From Marinoscillum sp965229915 (GTDB lineage Bacteria; Bacteroidota; Bacteroidia; Cytophagales; Cyclobacteriaceae), in contig NZ_CBDDJZ010000002.1 of the NCBI RefSeq assembly GCF_965229915.1, positions 124,001 through 188,000 of the forward strand: a stretch of DNA of 64,000 nucleotides, read 5' to 3'. The translations under genes and the position numbers were made by a program. The notes under the pieces were generated by a model. It ran no database searches, had not been told where the DNA came from, and saw only the letters and a program-made list of their open reading frames with translations. This document shows positions 35,038-44,755 of this stretch, piece after piece (position 1 is the stretch's first letter; every line of letters begins with the position of its first letter).

Positions 35038-35568
35038 TCATGTCTTCTGAATCTCCTTAGAATACTGCCAAAGTGCTTGATCTAGTGTTCTCATATCCAC
35101 ATTAGCTTGATCAGCTAAACCTCGTGTAAAATCCGTGTATTGCTGCCAGAATTCAAATCTGTAATCTTGTGGCTTGATATGCTCACAACTCAAGGAATAC
35201 AAGGCTCTGAAATCTATAATTGGATATCTGTCTGTATGATAGAAATGCAGCAGCACCGAAGCTGTTGGCCAACTTACGCCAGTTAGTAGATTGAGTATTT
35301 CCACTCTTAACTTCTCGCTGTTTGTGGAGAATGCTATCTGTGTAATCTCTTTGATGTAATCCTCTGCATTGGAAGCTACTCTGGACTTTGTGCGTGGTGT
35401 TTTCCATTCACCGATAATTTGTAGTTCTTTTTTGGTTAGATACCCCCTACTCTTGATTTGTTGAGTATTTTGAATGACCTCAAGCTCAGATCGACCATAT
35501 GAGTATCTAGAAGCATAATAATCGATTTTGCTGGTATGGAATTTAAGCTTAAGGGCGTAATCGCTCAT
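35038..35568 (-). CDS. HhH-GPD-like (DNA glycosylase fold) protein of the defence operon
   Basis: 176 aa. Residues about 86-125 hold LNLLTGVSWPTASVLLHFY followed by RYPIIDFRALYSL. This matches a helix-hairpin-helix (L-x-G-V-x-x-x-T-A) plus the catalytic-type aspartate (D119) of HhH-GPD base-excision enzymes. The lysine that bifunctional lyases carry in the hairpin is absent (W100-P101 instead). It could recognise unusual or damaged bases, or simply bind DNA. Last gene of the five-gene operon; its start overlaps the ATPase stop by 4 bp. Confidence 0.62.
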   Translation of the reverse strand: MSDYALKLKFHTSKIDYYASRYSYGRSELEVIQNTQQIKSRGYLTKKELQIIGEWKTPRTKSRVASNAEDYIKEITQIAFSTNSEKLRVEILNLLTGVSWPTASVLLHFYHTDRYPIIDFRALYSLSCEHIKPQDYRFEFWQQYTDFTRGLADQANVDMRTLDQALWQYSKEIQKT

Positions 35569-37112
35569 TTTATTTTTGAGATATATAAATCATCCATTAT
35601 TGATCTAATCATCATTCGTTTATATTGAATTTGCATTTTTTTTAATTTGGATTTCAGTGCGTTAAAATCAGCTGGCTTGACCTTCTTAAAACTATCTTTC
35701 TCTATATCAAGCTTTCTTACAACCTGAATTGTATTCTCTAATTCAGTCTTAAATTCTGGTTTCTCTGTATCATCATGGCTAAAGGGATTCATAACAACAC
35801 CACGATAAATCTCGATATCTCTTACTAAATCTTCAGAAATATCAGTCTGTGATAAAATCGTTTCCCAAAAATCATTGCTTGCTAGTTCCTTCTGATTTTT
35901 TTTATACAGTACCTTTAGGTTCTTTCCCTCGCAAATATTCTTAACTAATCTCTCAAATGCAGTTCGCACATAGACTGCAGATGCCTTATAATCCTTCTCA
36001 TCAAGATGCTTTTCAGCAGTTTTTAACAATCCGTCATTGGGTTTAATGACGGGAATTTCAATGTCTTCATCTTTCAGCTTTTTGGAATAAACCTCCAGAT
36101 ACTTCCATTTTTTCTTACCAAAAAAGTTCTGAACCAACTCATACCATATCTTATCATATGTAGTCATGAATATTTGAAAATCTGGTTCAAAGTTGTCTTT
36201 TAGAATATTCAATAAAGGCATTCGATTACTCATATCTAATCCGATGAGTAAATCATCTAATACAAGTAGCTTCAATTTCCCTTTTGATGGGTTTACCTTG
36301 ATTGCAGCTAAATAAACGCTTATCGCTAATGCAGAAAGTCTGGCTTCATTGAGAAATTCATGATGCCTAAGAATTGATCGCTTGAACAACGTTACATCAA
36401 GTCCAATACTTGTATTTTCCAGCCATCTTCTACCCTTATATTTTACACCCTTAAAATCAAACTTAATTTCAACACTAGAATTGAAGTATTGCATAAACTT
36501 ATTTGTGTCACTCTCTATGGAGCTAAGAAGTTCTGTAAGCCCATTATTGAACTTTTCTATGTAATCAGCAACTCTTGCTTTGACATGATGCCCTTGCCTC
36601 AACTCATGTGAATCATATATTATAGCCTCCCATTCCTTCCCAATTTCTTTTTTAGTGAATCTATTGACTGCATGAGATAAAATATCCTTAACCAGTATAT
36701 CAAATAGGTCAACCTTTTCTTCATAACCCACATGGGTATTCAGCAATTTTCTATAGTCAAAGAAGCCTTTAATCTTATTTGCATCCTTAATGGCAATTAG
36801 TGCTTCTTCTTCTTTTAGTTTCCCGTCTGATTTAAGAACAAATTTGTTGGACACGCTTGAATCCGCTGATTCTTTTGTTTCAATGGTAACAGTTGCTGTC
36901 CCCTTTTTTGAATCAGGCAGAAAGATGTTTTCCTCTACATCAACTTCCTGAATTGAGGACAAGAAAAACTTCCAAAGTGCGATATAAAGAGAGCTCTTAC
37001 CGCTTCCATTCTCTCCATAAAGCATAAGATTCTTGCCATCCTTATCCAGGCTTATATGATGGTCACCGTAAAATGCTTTGTAATTGCTTATATGAATATC
37101 AGTGATCCTCAT
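35565..37112 (-). CDS. RecF/AAA-type ATPase of the defence operon
   Basis: 515 aa. N-terminal MRITDIHISNYKAFYGDHH and Walker A YGENGSGKSS (residues 32-41) are typical of RecF/SMC-like AAA proteins; an ABC-like signature region (LNEARLSALAISVYLAA, about 254-270) precedes Walker B LLVLDD (282-287). The coiled coil between the halves is short. A separate C-terminal region (about 375-480) contains YRGVVMNPFSHDD, reminiscent of helical HEPN-type nuclease domains but with non-canonical spacing. Overlaps the methyltransferase gene by 14 bp and the HhH gene by 4 bp. Confidence 0.82.
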   Translation of the reverse strand: MRITDIHISNYKAFYGDHHISLDKDGKNLMLYGENGSGKSSLYIALWKFFLSSIQEVDVEENIFLPDSKKGTATVTIETKESADSSVSNKFVLKSDGKLKEEEALIAIKDANKIKGFFDYRKLLNTHVGYEEKVDLFDILVKDILSHAVNRFTKKEIGKEWEAIIYDSHELRQGHHVKARVADYIEKFNNGLTELLSSIESDTNKFMQYFNSSVEIKFDFKGVKYKGRRWLENTSIGLDVTLFKRSILRHHEFLNEARLSALAISVYLAAIKVNPSKGKLKLLVLDDLLIGLDMSNRMPLLNILKDNFEPDFQIFMTTYDKIWYELVQNFFGKKKWKYLEVYSKKLKDEDIEIPVIKPNDGLLKTAEKHLDEKDYKASAVYVRTAFERLVKNICEGKNLKVLYKKNQKELASNDFWETILSQTDISEDLVRDIEIYRGVVMNPFSHDDTEKPEFKTELENTIQVVRKLDIEKDSFKKVKPADFNALKSKLKKMQIQYKRMMIRSIMDDLYISKIK

Positions 37113-40100
37113 CTTTTCCTTCTATGATCCTAATCTCAGGAATACTATCCATGTAGAAAATATTGTTTCTTACAGGGTGCTCCTTGTTGTCTAATCTTTC
37201 AAAAACCTTCTTACAGATTTCGAGCTTCTCCTGATCTGACATAGAGTCTTTCAAGGCTGGCAACTCTCCTAAATGTGGGATGATCTGCCTTTCATATTTT
37301 TTGAGTAGATCGGGAAAATAAAGCTCATAGACAATGCCATCAATAATTTGCTCAAAGTACGTTTTCGCAAGTTTCATTTCATCAAAGCGATATAAAAACA
37401 ATACATATTCAACAAACCTTTCGATCTCTGATGAATTCTCTGGATATATCGGTATCTCCAATAGAGGCTCTTTATCCACTTGAAATTGACCACCTTGTAA
37501 TTTCCCTTTTTTCTCAAGCCAAAATTTTATCAAAGTAGAATTTAGCAATCCTGTCAAAAACTTGTGGGAGAATCTATCTGTCCTAATGATATTAAATGAC
37601 ATCATTACATAGATTTCTTCCGTTGTGTAGATAAAACTTGGTGATGCACACTTTCTTATAGAGAGTATTTTTTCACCCTTATCGAAGAAATAAGAGTCCC
37701 TTGGCCAATGAAGATGGTAAAATTCTAGTCTTCCATTCTGATTCTCTCTTCTTTCATCCATTATCCCTCTATACTTTTCTAAATGTTTAATTAAAGAGGG
37801 AGCATCGTTCTTATAATTTGATTTAGAAATGTAAATGATGTTTTTTGAAGAGTTCTTAACATCTCCATATCGTTCCGTATCTGTCGGCTCAACTAGAGGT
37901 TTTAGATATTTAAGCTCTTTGTTTGAAAGATTAGAGAAATGATTTTTATCAACTACAAAGACTCCATCTCCTACATCAACATTAGATACATTAGAAATCT
38001 TCTTAATATTTCTAGAGTTTACTACATCGGGATTAGGAACTATTCCTTGAATAATTTCTGAATCCTCAAGTCGATGACTGCCTTTTACTGCAATAGCATT
38101 TAAGATATCTTGATACTTATAATCTCGGAAGGAAATATATCCGCCCAAATATTGTGTTGGCTTAAAGTTGATTTTCGCTTTTTCTGTACCATCATAATTT
38201 ATGTTGAAGTCTAATACATACTTAAGATCTTCTTCCCCAATATTTGAATTTCGTAATAAAGTATATTGAACATTGCTTGATATTTGAGAATTGTCTTTAT
38301 CCTTTTTAAGAACATAAATCATCGTTTGAATACCCGCAGACTTAAAAACCTTATAATCATTGAAATCGGTAAATAACTCAATTTTAGTCTCTGATAAAAC
38401 CTTATCTCTAAATTTCGAAGCACCTGAACTTGTAATCCAATTGTTCTGAGCAATAAAGCATTCTACTCCGTCAGCTTTTAGGAAATCGATCATTTTGCAG
38501 GCAAAACCGTACCATAAATCCATTTTACCTTGATAGTAGGGAGAATCTCTAAAGCCATCGAAAGCTTTTCGACTCGTATATTCTTTAATATATGGAGGGT
38601 TAGCAATTACTACATCAAATCCACCATGATCAAAAACATCCTTGAAGTATAAATGCCATAGGAAATAATTCTTATCAGGTTTCTTTCGATCTTGGATTAA
38701 TTTGTGTTTTGTTGCGTCAAGATTTACTAAATCTACTTTCCACTGATCAACTTGCTTTTTGCCCTTGCCGCTAAGGTTATTGTAATTCCCTGACTCATTA
38801 ATCCAGCGTTCTAACTGATTTCTCCTTAGCTCGATATTGAATTCAATGTGATTATAAACTTCATGATCAATCTGCTCTCTAATTTTCTCTTTCTTCTGAG
38901 TTTTGGTTTCGCTATAATATTGATTGATCAGTTTTTCAATGGCTCTGGAAGTCTCTCCTTTCTCAACAGTAAACTTTAATTGGGGATCATCATAGTTACC
39001 AAATAAGTCTTTATTTGGCTCATACACCTTCATATTGCCCCCTTTAGCAACATTACTAAGATCTATTCCTTCATAACTCTCTACAAGGCTATTCCCTTGC
39101 ATAATTTTATAATCTAGGTTTGGAAGTGCTTTTGGTTTGTTCTTATCCACTACCAATGAAAGCCAGAATCTGAGTCGAGCTATATCAACTGCCCCTTTTT
39201 CTATATCCACTCCGTAAACGGAGTTTTGTATGATATCCTCTTTGGTTTTGGCTGGATCCCATGGCAAATCAATATGGTAAGCAATGATCTCTTTGATACT
39301 GAAAATCTCCTGTAACAGTCCCATTGGAAATGCTCCTGAACCTATAGCAGGATCACATATCTTTACTTCATCAAGCTTTTCATTGATAGCTTTCAGGATT
39401 TCTTTTGATAGATGATTGGGTTCTTTCTCCCGAACCAACTGCCCTAACTCCTTTTTATCCGTTTTGTCTCCAAGATGTGTATTCAGGTATTCCAGTAGGC
39501 TTTCCTGACACATATAGTTGACAATCTCCTTAGGTGTATAGTACGCCCCCTTGTCTTTGTTGTCTTCCAGTAAGTTTTCGAAAATGTGCCCTAGCATTTC
39601 AGGATCAACAGCGACCGTATGATCATCCTGACTGTCTTCATACACTGTGAAATTAAAGGCATTCAAAAAGTCTAAAAACCCTCTGTACTCGTAAGTCTCA
39701 TCGGTTTCTATGGATGCATTCTTAGGTAGTGGATCTTCTTTCTTTTCTTCGTTGGAGAACAGTTTGAAAGGAAAAGTCATCATATCCCCTTTCTTATGAA
39801 GCAATTCGTCAACTTCATCTCTGGTGAATAGGCCACCATTTAAATATGGAATCCGAACCTCTCTCCCACCTGGTGTTTCGTACAAGTCATCCGGTCGTTC
39901 TTTATTTAGTGCATTGAAGAATAATTCAGTAAGTCCATGTGGAAAGAACCGCTCATCACCTCCAGTTTCTTCAAATATTTCAAAGACGAAGTTTTGAGAG
40001 CCATCTTCATAGTCTGTATCAGATGCTCCTAACCATCGCTTCTTTTGTACGAAATACAGAAACACAATCCTACCCAATAGTTTCTTGCAGAAATCTCGTG

Positions 40101-40812
40101 CATCCTTCTCATTTCCATTGAAAATACTTTTCAGAAATGCACTAGGTTGACTTACTTCTTCCTCCTGCCATTTGCTACCTTTCTTCACCATTCGCTTACC
40201 TGTGAGATACTGCACAAAGTTTTGATAGTGTTCTTTGTACTCGTCAAAGAAGGCATTGCTCATTTTCTCAACCGAGAATGCCTCTACAAGCGACTCCATG
40301 GTCTTGTCTGACTCTAAAGAAAGCCATTCCATGCGTTCAGCAAAGGTTTTGTTGTTTCTACCTGATTCTACAAGAAATGTGTAACGCTTTGGGTGTGTGG
40401 CTTTTTCCTGAATGCCTTTTGAAGTCAGTTCACTGTCTTTGGCAACCAGGGTAAATCGCCACATATCCGTGTATGTAGGTGATACGAAATTGATCAAAGC
40501 AGCTTGTCCACTTGTCAATAGCTTTCTAACATAATGCTGAATGGCAACTTTGCTCTGATCAATCCTTACATGATCTTTCAGAAGTATTTCATAACACAAT
40601 ACTCCCACATCATCTTCCAGATTGATTCGTCCATATATACCAACATCTTCTATGACTTTGCTTTCCGTATTGTTAGGCTGCTCAGCAGGTCTTTGCAATG
40701 AAGAATACACCTCCAGCAAACTCCCAAATACAGGACTTAGCACTTCAACAGCAAATAGCTTTCTGTCGTAGTTCTTTTTTAATGATTTGATCAGTTCTTC
40801 CTGTGCTGCCAT
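37099..40812 (-). CDS. Eco57I-like N6-adenine DNA methyltransferase (restriction-modification type)
   Basis: 1237 aa. SAM-binding motif I is CDPAIGSGAFPMGLL (residues about 486-500), preceded by the helical GAYYTPKEIVNYM; the catalytic NPPY is at 738-741 (VIANPPYIKEY). This is the Eco57I/type IIG-like gamma-class arrangement, with a C-terminal target-recognition region (repeating LLNSTLIKFWLEKKGKLQGG and similar). The 480-residue N-terminus is unassigned; I see no sure PD-(D/E)xK nuclease there. Probably methylates host DNA for self-discrimination. Overlaps the helicase stop by 1 bp and the ATPase gene by 14 bp. Confidence 0.88.
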   Translation of the reverse strand: MAAQEELIKSLKKNYDRKLFAVEVLSPVFGSLLEVYSSLQRPAEQPNNTESKVIEDVGIYGRINLEDDVGVLCYEILLKDHVRIDQSKVAIQHYVRKLLTSGQAALINFVSPTYTDMWRFTLVAKDSELTSKGIQEKATHPKRYTFLVESGRNNKTFAERMEWLSLESDKTMESLVEAFSVEKMSNAFFDEYKEHYQNFVQYLTGKRMVKKGSKWQEEEVSQPSAFLKSIFNGNEKDARDFCKKLLGRIVFLYFVQKKRWLGASDTDYEDGSQNFVFEIFEETGGDERFFPHGLTELFFNALNKERPDDLYETPGGREVRIPYLNGGLFTRDEVDELLHKKGDMMTFPFKLFSNEEKKEDPLPKNASIETDETYEYRGFLDFLNAFNFTVYEDSQDDHTVAVDPEMLGHIFENLLEDNKDKGAYYTPKEIVNYMCQESLLEYLNTHLGDKTDKKELGQLVREKEPNHLSKEILKAINEKLDEVKICDPAIGSGAFPMGLLQEIFSIKEIIAYHIDLPWDPAKTKEDIIQNSVYGVDIEKGAVDIARLRFWLSLVVDKNKPKALPNLDYKIMQGNSLVESYEGIDLSNVAKGGNMKVYEPNKDLFGNYDDPQLKFTVEKGETSRAIEKLINQYYSETKTQKKEKIREQIDHEVYNHIEFNIELRRNQLERWINESGNYNNLSGKGKKQVDQWKVDLVNLDATKHKLIQDRKKPDKNYFLWHLYFKDVFDHGGFDVVIANPPYIKEYTSRKAFDGFRDSPYYQGKMDLWYGFACKMIDFLKADGVECFIAQNNWITSSGASKFRDKVLSETKIELFTDFNDYKVFKSAGIQTMIYVLKKDKDNSQISSNVQYTLLRNSNIGEEDLKYVLDFNINYDGTEKAKINFKPTQYLGGYISFRDYKYQDILNAIAVKGSHRLEDSEIIQGIVPNPDVVNSRNIKKISNVSNVDVGDGVFVVDKNHFSNLSNKELKYLKPLVEPTDTERYGDVKNSSKNIIYISKSNYKNDAPSLIKHLEKYRGIMDERRENQNGRLEFYHLHWPRDSYFFDKGEKILSIRKCASPSFIYTTEEIYVMMSFNIIRTDRFSHKFLTGLLNSTLIKFWLEKKGKLQGGQFQVDKEPLLEIPIYPENSSEIERFVEYVLFLYRFDEMKLAKTYFEQIIDGIVYELYFPDLLKKYERQIIPHLGELPALKDSMSDQEKLEICKKVFERLDNKEHPVRNNIFYMDSIPEIRIIEGKDEDH

Positions 40813-43800
40813 TATACGAAGCTTTGTGTGAGTACTATTTTAGGATTGACAATACCTCTGGGTTTTACCTTCATTTCATCGGAATCAATCCTTGTTGAAA
40901 GGTCAAACCGATCCAGAACATCTTTAAAAAGTCCATCCATAAAAAGCTCTTCATTTGATATTAGTGAGGCATTCTTTTTGAAGTATTCATTTACTGATTT
41001 AGGAAGACCTTTTGAAGCGAATACTCCTTTTCTAATCAATTCTATTGTTCGGTTAAGCGCCTTCTTCTTCTGTTCAGTTTTTACCAATTTTAGGGCTGCT
41101 CTAAGATTAGAAATTGCCTTATTTTCGGCTGGACTTAAGTTCTTTTTCGAGACTGTTTGAATGTTCTCCTGATTCTTTTCTGATTTGAAAAACTCCAAAC
41201 CTTTTGAGGTCTGCTCATAGTGAAGGTCATGTAGCTTGATTGGCTTTTCATCACGCTCTGCGTTGTAAATCTTGACTGCTTGTAAGAAATTGATTTCAAG
41301 GCAATTGAATTCTGGTGTCACAAAGCAGAAAATGCCCGGGTGATTATCACTTTTCAGATAAGTGAGTGAGGACTTCTTTAATGGGTATTTTAAGTCACCC
41401 TCATCTGCCGTTTGAAGTACCAATTCATGGTCTTCATTAGCGTTTCTTCCACATCTAGCTTTGTTGGGAAGTTTGCTGATCTCCTTGAATAGCTTTGGTT
41501 CTTTCTTCTTGAATTCCCTCAATTCATTCAAGTACTTTAAAATCTCGCTTTCCTCTTTTTGAATTTTACTTCCGAAAAGAGCCCCCTCACCCTTTTCTTC
41601 CATAAGTGAGAATATCTTATTGTCTTCTCCAAATGCAGAATGAAATGCCTGAAGTTTTCTTAAGGCAGTGTTAATCAGATTTATCTGTTGATCTCCATGT
41701 GCAGAAGGGTAAAAATTGTAAACATAGATTTTGGAAGCTTTTGATCCGATTCGGTTAACACGTCCGATTCTCTGCATCAGTCGCGTACTATTCCATGGCA
41801 CATCATAATTGATGATCAGATTACTTCTGTGCAGATTGATTCCCTCTGCAAGTACTTCGGTTGTAATTATAATATTGTAATCATCCTTCCATTTATCATC
41901 CTCCAGATTTGCATCAAAATTTTCTCGAATTGTGTTTTCTACTGCCTGTCGATTGTCAGCCGAAACAGTCAAAATCTTATGTTCTCCAATCTCCTGTAGC
42001 TTACCTGACAACTCTTTGGCTGTCTCTTTGGATTCACTAAAAATTACAAGTTTTGCACTTGGGTTCTTTTTCTTATCAAAGAACTCAGTCTTTATTTTCT
42101 CAGAAAACTCGATGAGTTTTGGATCGGTAGTGACTTCATTCCACCTCTGACACAAATCCTGAATCTTCTTCTTATCTTCTTTTAAAAGTTCATAGAATTT
42201 ATCATCAAAGGCATCAGTTGTGAATTCTCGGTTATTACCTCCTTTTTCGTTGATTTTCGCTTCAATCTGGTCATAACTCCATTCCTCTTCGAGTAGCTTA
42301 TTGATGTCCAGATCCGGTGCAATAAATATGCGGTTGTCCTCAATCATTTTGAGCATATTGTCAATTGCTTTGCTCAACCTATTCAAAGATTGTTTGAAAG
42401 CGTAAAAGCTACTTTCCAATCGCTTGACTAGTAACGTTCTCATAATCGCAGAAAGTCGACTTGATATTCCTTCTGCTGTCCTTGCACCACCATAAATATC
42501 CTGATCTTCTTTTCTGACCAAGTATTCAATTGCCCGATACCTGAAATAACCAAGCCCTTCTATTTCATTTCCAAACTCATCCAAGCCAGTAATCAAACTG
42601 ACAGTTTCAAAAAACAGCTTACTTAGCTTCTCATCCAAGTGATAGTACAGAGCTTCAGGATCACCAACTTTAGGGAACTTGATATCCTGCCTTTTCATGT
42701 CTTCTAGATACTCTTTATTGTTTTCAATATCTGTTCGTGTTCTCCGAATCACCAAAGGCTCAACCACATCATCTCTTAACTTCTTAAAAAGCTCTCTTAA
42801 CTTCTTAATATTGAGTTTTTTCTGTGATGAAAGTTTTTTGTACTGATCGTTAATTGGCTTAAAGTACTCCTGTAAGTTTCTGATTTTCTCAAGTGTACTG
42901 TTTCTGCGATCTTGAAACAGATACAGTTGATTTTCAATGTCTTGCGGTCTGTTATTTAAAGGCGTTGCAGAAATCAAAATCACCTTCTTCTTATAATCAC
43001 CATCCTCTGATGGTCTAGACCTTGGCTTCTTACAAATCTCTTGAAGTGCCAAATACATATCGGTATAGTCATTTCGGAATTTATGAGATTCATCTACTAC
43101 TACAAGGTCAAACTTTTCAGCATTGGAGTACCTGTAGTTTTCTTCATCAAGTATCTTGTTAAGACTTCCAAGCGTGATGAATTCGAAATGATTCTTGATT
43201 TGAAAATCTTCAGCAGTTCTTTGCCAGTTGGCTTCTAAAGCAGGCGGTACAACTATTAGGACTCTTGTATGTGTACCATTTTCATAAATGAATTTCTTAA
43301 TAACCATGCATGCAACTATGGTTTTACCAAGTCCCACAACATCAGCTAAAATGAATCCATTATGCTTCATCATGATTGCATATCCTTGATTGGCTGCATC
43401 TGATTGATATTTCAACCGCATAAACTTATCAGGAAGTAATAAGTCAATATTGTAAGGATCATACTCCACACGTTTTCCGAAATACTCTATCAGCATCTTG
43501 ATGTATAATTCAAATGGGGTGAAGTCATCTCTTAAATGAGTTCGCTTTTTTAAACCCTCTGCTTCGGCTTGGAGTATTGGTACAGATTCATTCCAAAGCC
43601 TCTCAAACTCATCAGTTGCAAACTTGACATCATCAAAATCTCTAAGACTTACATTGAATTCATAATTTGATTCTGGATTTGCTCCTAGTCCTGCATCCGT
43701 CAAGTTGGAAGAGCCTGTGATTACTTCGCAAGGTGCATGTTCATTAAAACTTGCTGGTCGGAATATGTAGATTTTCGCATGAAGCTTCTTTTTGGGGTGA

Positions 43801-44177
43801 GCTCTTAACTCTATTTTATCATTTATTAGATCATCAATGAATTGAATAATTCCTTCTTCCGTTTTTTGATCGTAATCAGCCTTTTGAACATCCTCGATCA
43901 TTCTTTCTAAGAATGCTTCTTTTGTCTCATCTGGATTTTCAATGTAGTACTGTCCTCTATCGTGATATTCCTTTGTTAGCTTTCCTACATTGATTCCTAC
44001 CAGTATTCTGATTTTAGGAATTTTGTCTAAGAATGGTCGAATCTTGAAATATCCAGAGGCTCTGAAATAGCCTACCAGAGCATCAAAGTGACGAATACTG
44101 TCAATATGAGTAAATACTCCTTCAAATTTTTTGAGGAGACTATTTCCATCTTGATTTGTAAAAAACTTTGTACTCAT
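40812..44177 (-). CDS. SNF2/DEAD-type helicase with N-terminal PLD nuclease domain
   Basis: 1121 aa. A phospholipase-D-type half (KKLHAKIYIF with H133 and K135; GSSNLTDAG at 155-163) occupies about residues 15-185. A superfamily 2 helicase follows: motif I ADVVGLGKTIVAC (GLGKT 282-286), motif II DESH (362-365), SAT-containing VILISATPLNNRPQD, and motif VI MQRIGRVNRIGSKASK. PLD-SNF2 proteins are components of several phage restriction systems (DISARM-like and others). Probably the translocating nuclease of the operon. Start overlaps the Xre gene by 4 bp. Confidence 0.88.
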   Translation of the reverse strand: MSTKFFTNQDGNSLLKKFEGVFTHIDSIRHFDALVGYFRASGYFKIRPFLDKIPKIRILVGINVGKLTKEYHDRGQYYIENPDETKEAFLERMIEDVQKADYDQKTEEGIIQFIDDLINDKIELRAHPKKKLHAKIYIFRPASFNEHAPCEVITGSSNLTDAGLGANPESNYEFNVSLRDFDDVKFATDEFERLWNESVPILQAEAEGLKKRTHLRDDFTPFELYIKMLIEYFGKRVEYDPYNIDLLLPDKFMRLKYQSDAANQGYAIMMKHNGFILADVVGLGKTIVACMVIKKFIYENGTHTRVLIVVPPALEANWQRTAEDFQIKNHFEFITLGSLNKILDEENYRYSNAEKFDLVVVDESHKFRNDYTDMYLALQEICKKPRSRPSEDGDYKKKVILISATPLNNRPQDIENQLYLFQDRRNSTLEKIRNLQEYFKPINDQYKKLSSQKKLNIKKLRELFKKLRDDVVEPLVIRRTRTDIENNKEYLEDMKRQDIKFPKVGDPEALYYHLDEKLSKLFFETVSLITGLDEFGNEIEGLGYFRYRAIEYLVRKEDQDIYGGARTAEGISSRLSAIMRTLLVKRLESSFYAFKQSLNRLSKAIDNMLKMIEDNRIFIAPDLDINKLLEEEWSYDQIEAKINEKGGNNREFTTDAFDDKFYELLKEDKKKIQDLCQRWNEVTTDPKLIEFSEKIKTEFFDKKKNPSAKLVIFSESKETAKELSGKLQEIGEHKILTVSADNRQAVENTIRENFDANLEDDKWKDDYNIIITTEVLAEGINLHRSNLIINYDVPWNSTRLMQRIGRVNRIGSKASKIYVYNFYPSAHGDQQINLINTALRKLQAFHSAFGEDNKIFSLMEEKGEGALFGSKIQKEESEILKYLNELREFKKKEPKLFKEISKLPNKARCGRNANEDHELVLQTADEGDLKYPLKKSSLTYLKSDNHPGIFCFVTPEFNCLEINFLQAVKIYNAERDEKPIKLHDLHYEQTSKGLEFFKSEKNQENIQTVSKKNLSPAENKAISNLRAALKLVKTEQKKKALNRTIELIRKGVFASKGLPKSVNEYFKKNASLISNEELFMDGLFKDVLDRFDLSTRIDSDEMKVKPRGIVNPKIVLTQSFV

Positions 44178-44374
44178 TTACCTGCCTCCTTTTCTATTAA
44201 TAGATCCTTGACACTCACTTCAAGAATCTCAGCGATTGAATACAAGTCTTCAAGACTTGGTTGTCTTCTATTTTGGACATATGAATTCACCATATTGTAA
44301 CTCTTACCAAGCTTTTCAGCTAACCAAGTCTGCTTAATTCCCTTGGACTCTAGGACTTCTTTAATCCTGTTCAT
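44174..44374 (-). CDS. Small Xre/HTH_3 transcriptional regulator
   Basis: 66 aa, almost entirely one helix-turn-helix domain (IKQTWLAEKLGKSYNMVNSY then RRQPSLEDLYSIAEILEVS). First gene of the five-gene operon, 4-bp overlap with the helicase; likely autoregulates the operon, as controller proteins of restriction systems do. A 7-bp inverted repeat lies 47 bases upstream. Confidence 0.88.
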   Translation of the reverse strand: MNRIKEVLESKGIKQTWLAEKLGKSYNMVNSYVQNRRQPSLEDLYSIAEILEVSVKDLLIEKEAGK

Positions 44375-44420
44375 CAGTTCTTAAATTGATGGAAGTCCAA
44401 GATAACGAAATGAAATAGAA

Positions 44421-44443
44421 TTATATCACTGAATGAGATATAA
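44421..44443. promoter_or_regulatory. Candidate operator upstream of the Xre regulator
   Basis: TTATATC (44421-44427) / GATATAA (44437-44443), a perfect 7-bp inverted repeat with 9-base spacing in the promoter area of the defence operon. Position suits autoregulation by the small Xre protein. Confidence 0.4.
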
Positions 44444-44633
44444 ATATTGTATGAAGTGAATGATAGGCCAACCCTAGAGCCACACACATTTGTCATCCAC
44501 GCAAGCCCTCGCTAATCCAAGGATGCCAAAAGAGTGTGTCTCTCCAACCCTAGTGAAAAACTCTTTTCTCTCCCCTCTTAAAAGAAAAATGATTAGTCCC
44601 TACCCCAATCCCTAAGCTACATTAACATAACGC

Positions 44634-44648
44634 AGGCCATTATATAAC
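44634..44648 (+). repeat. 15-bp direct repeat AGGCCATTATATAAC, left copy
   Basis: AGGCCATTATATAAC, repeated exactly at 46429-46443. It lies 8 bases before element B. Confidence 0.75.
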
Positions 44649-44656
44649 TAATATAC

Positions 44657-44755
44657 TGATTTGTGGTCAAGACCCGTATGGCGTCTTGATTAACATAAAA
44701 TCAGTTATCGCTACGTAGTACGATAACGGTAAAGATTTTATGTTAAAGCAAATCA
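44657..44755 (+). other. Nested-hairpin (cloverleaf-like) element B
   Basis: Same layout as element A at 16237-16333. Outer stem TGATTTG (44657-44663) / CAAATCA (44749-44755). Arm 1 TCAAGAC (44667-44673) / GTCTTGA (44683-44689). Arm 2 TTAACATAAAATC (44690-44702) / GATTTTATGTTAA (44734-44746), perfect 13 bp, capped by GTTATCG (44704-44710) / CGATAAC (44721-44727). Arm 1 and the cap differ from A on both strands yet still pair. A CTGG-tgtactt-CCAG hairpin follows at about 44760. The gap 44375-45203 has no credible gene. Confidence 0.8.

Noticed and set aside
35038..44374. Calling the operon a DISARM or BREX system
   Set aside because: The hallmark genes drmA/drmB (DISARM) and brxC/pglZ (BREX) are not in the window, so the name would overstate the evidence.
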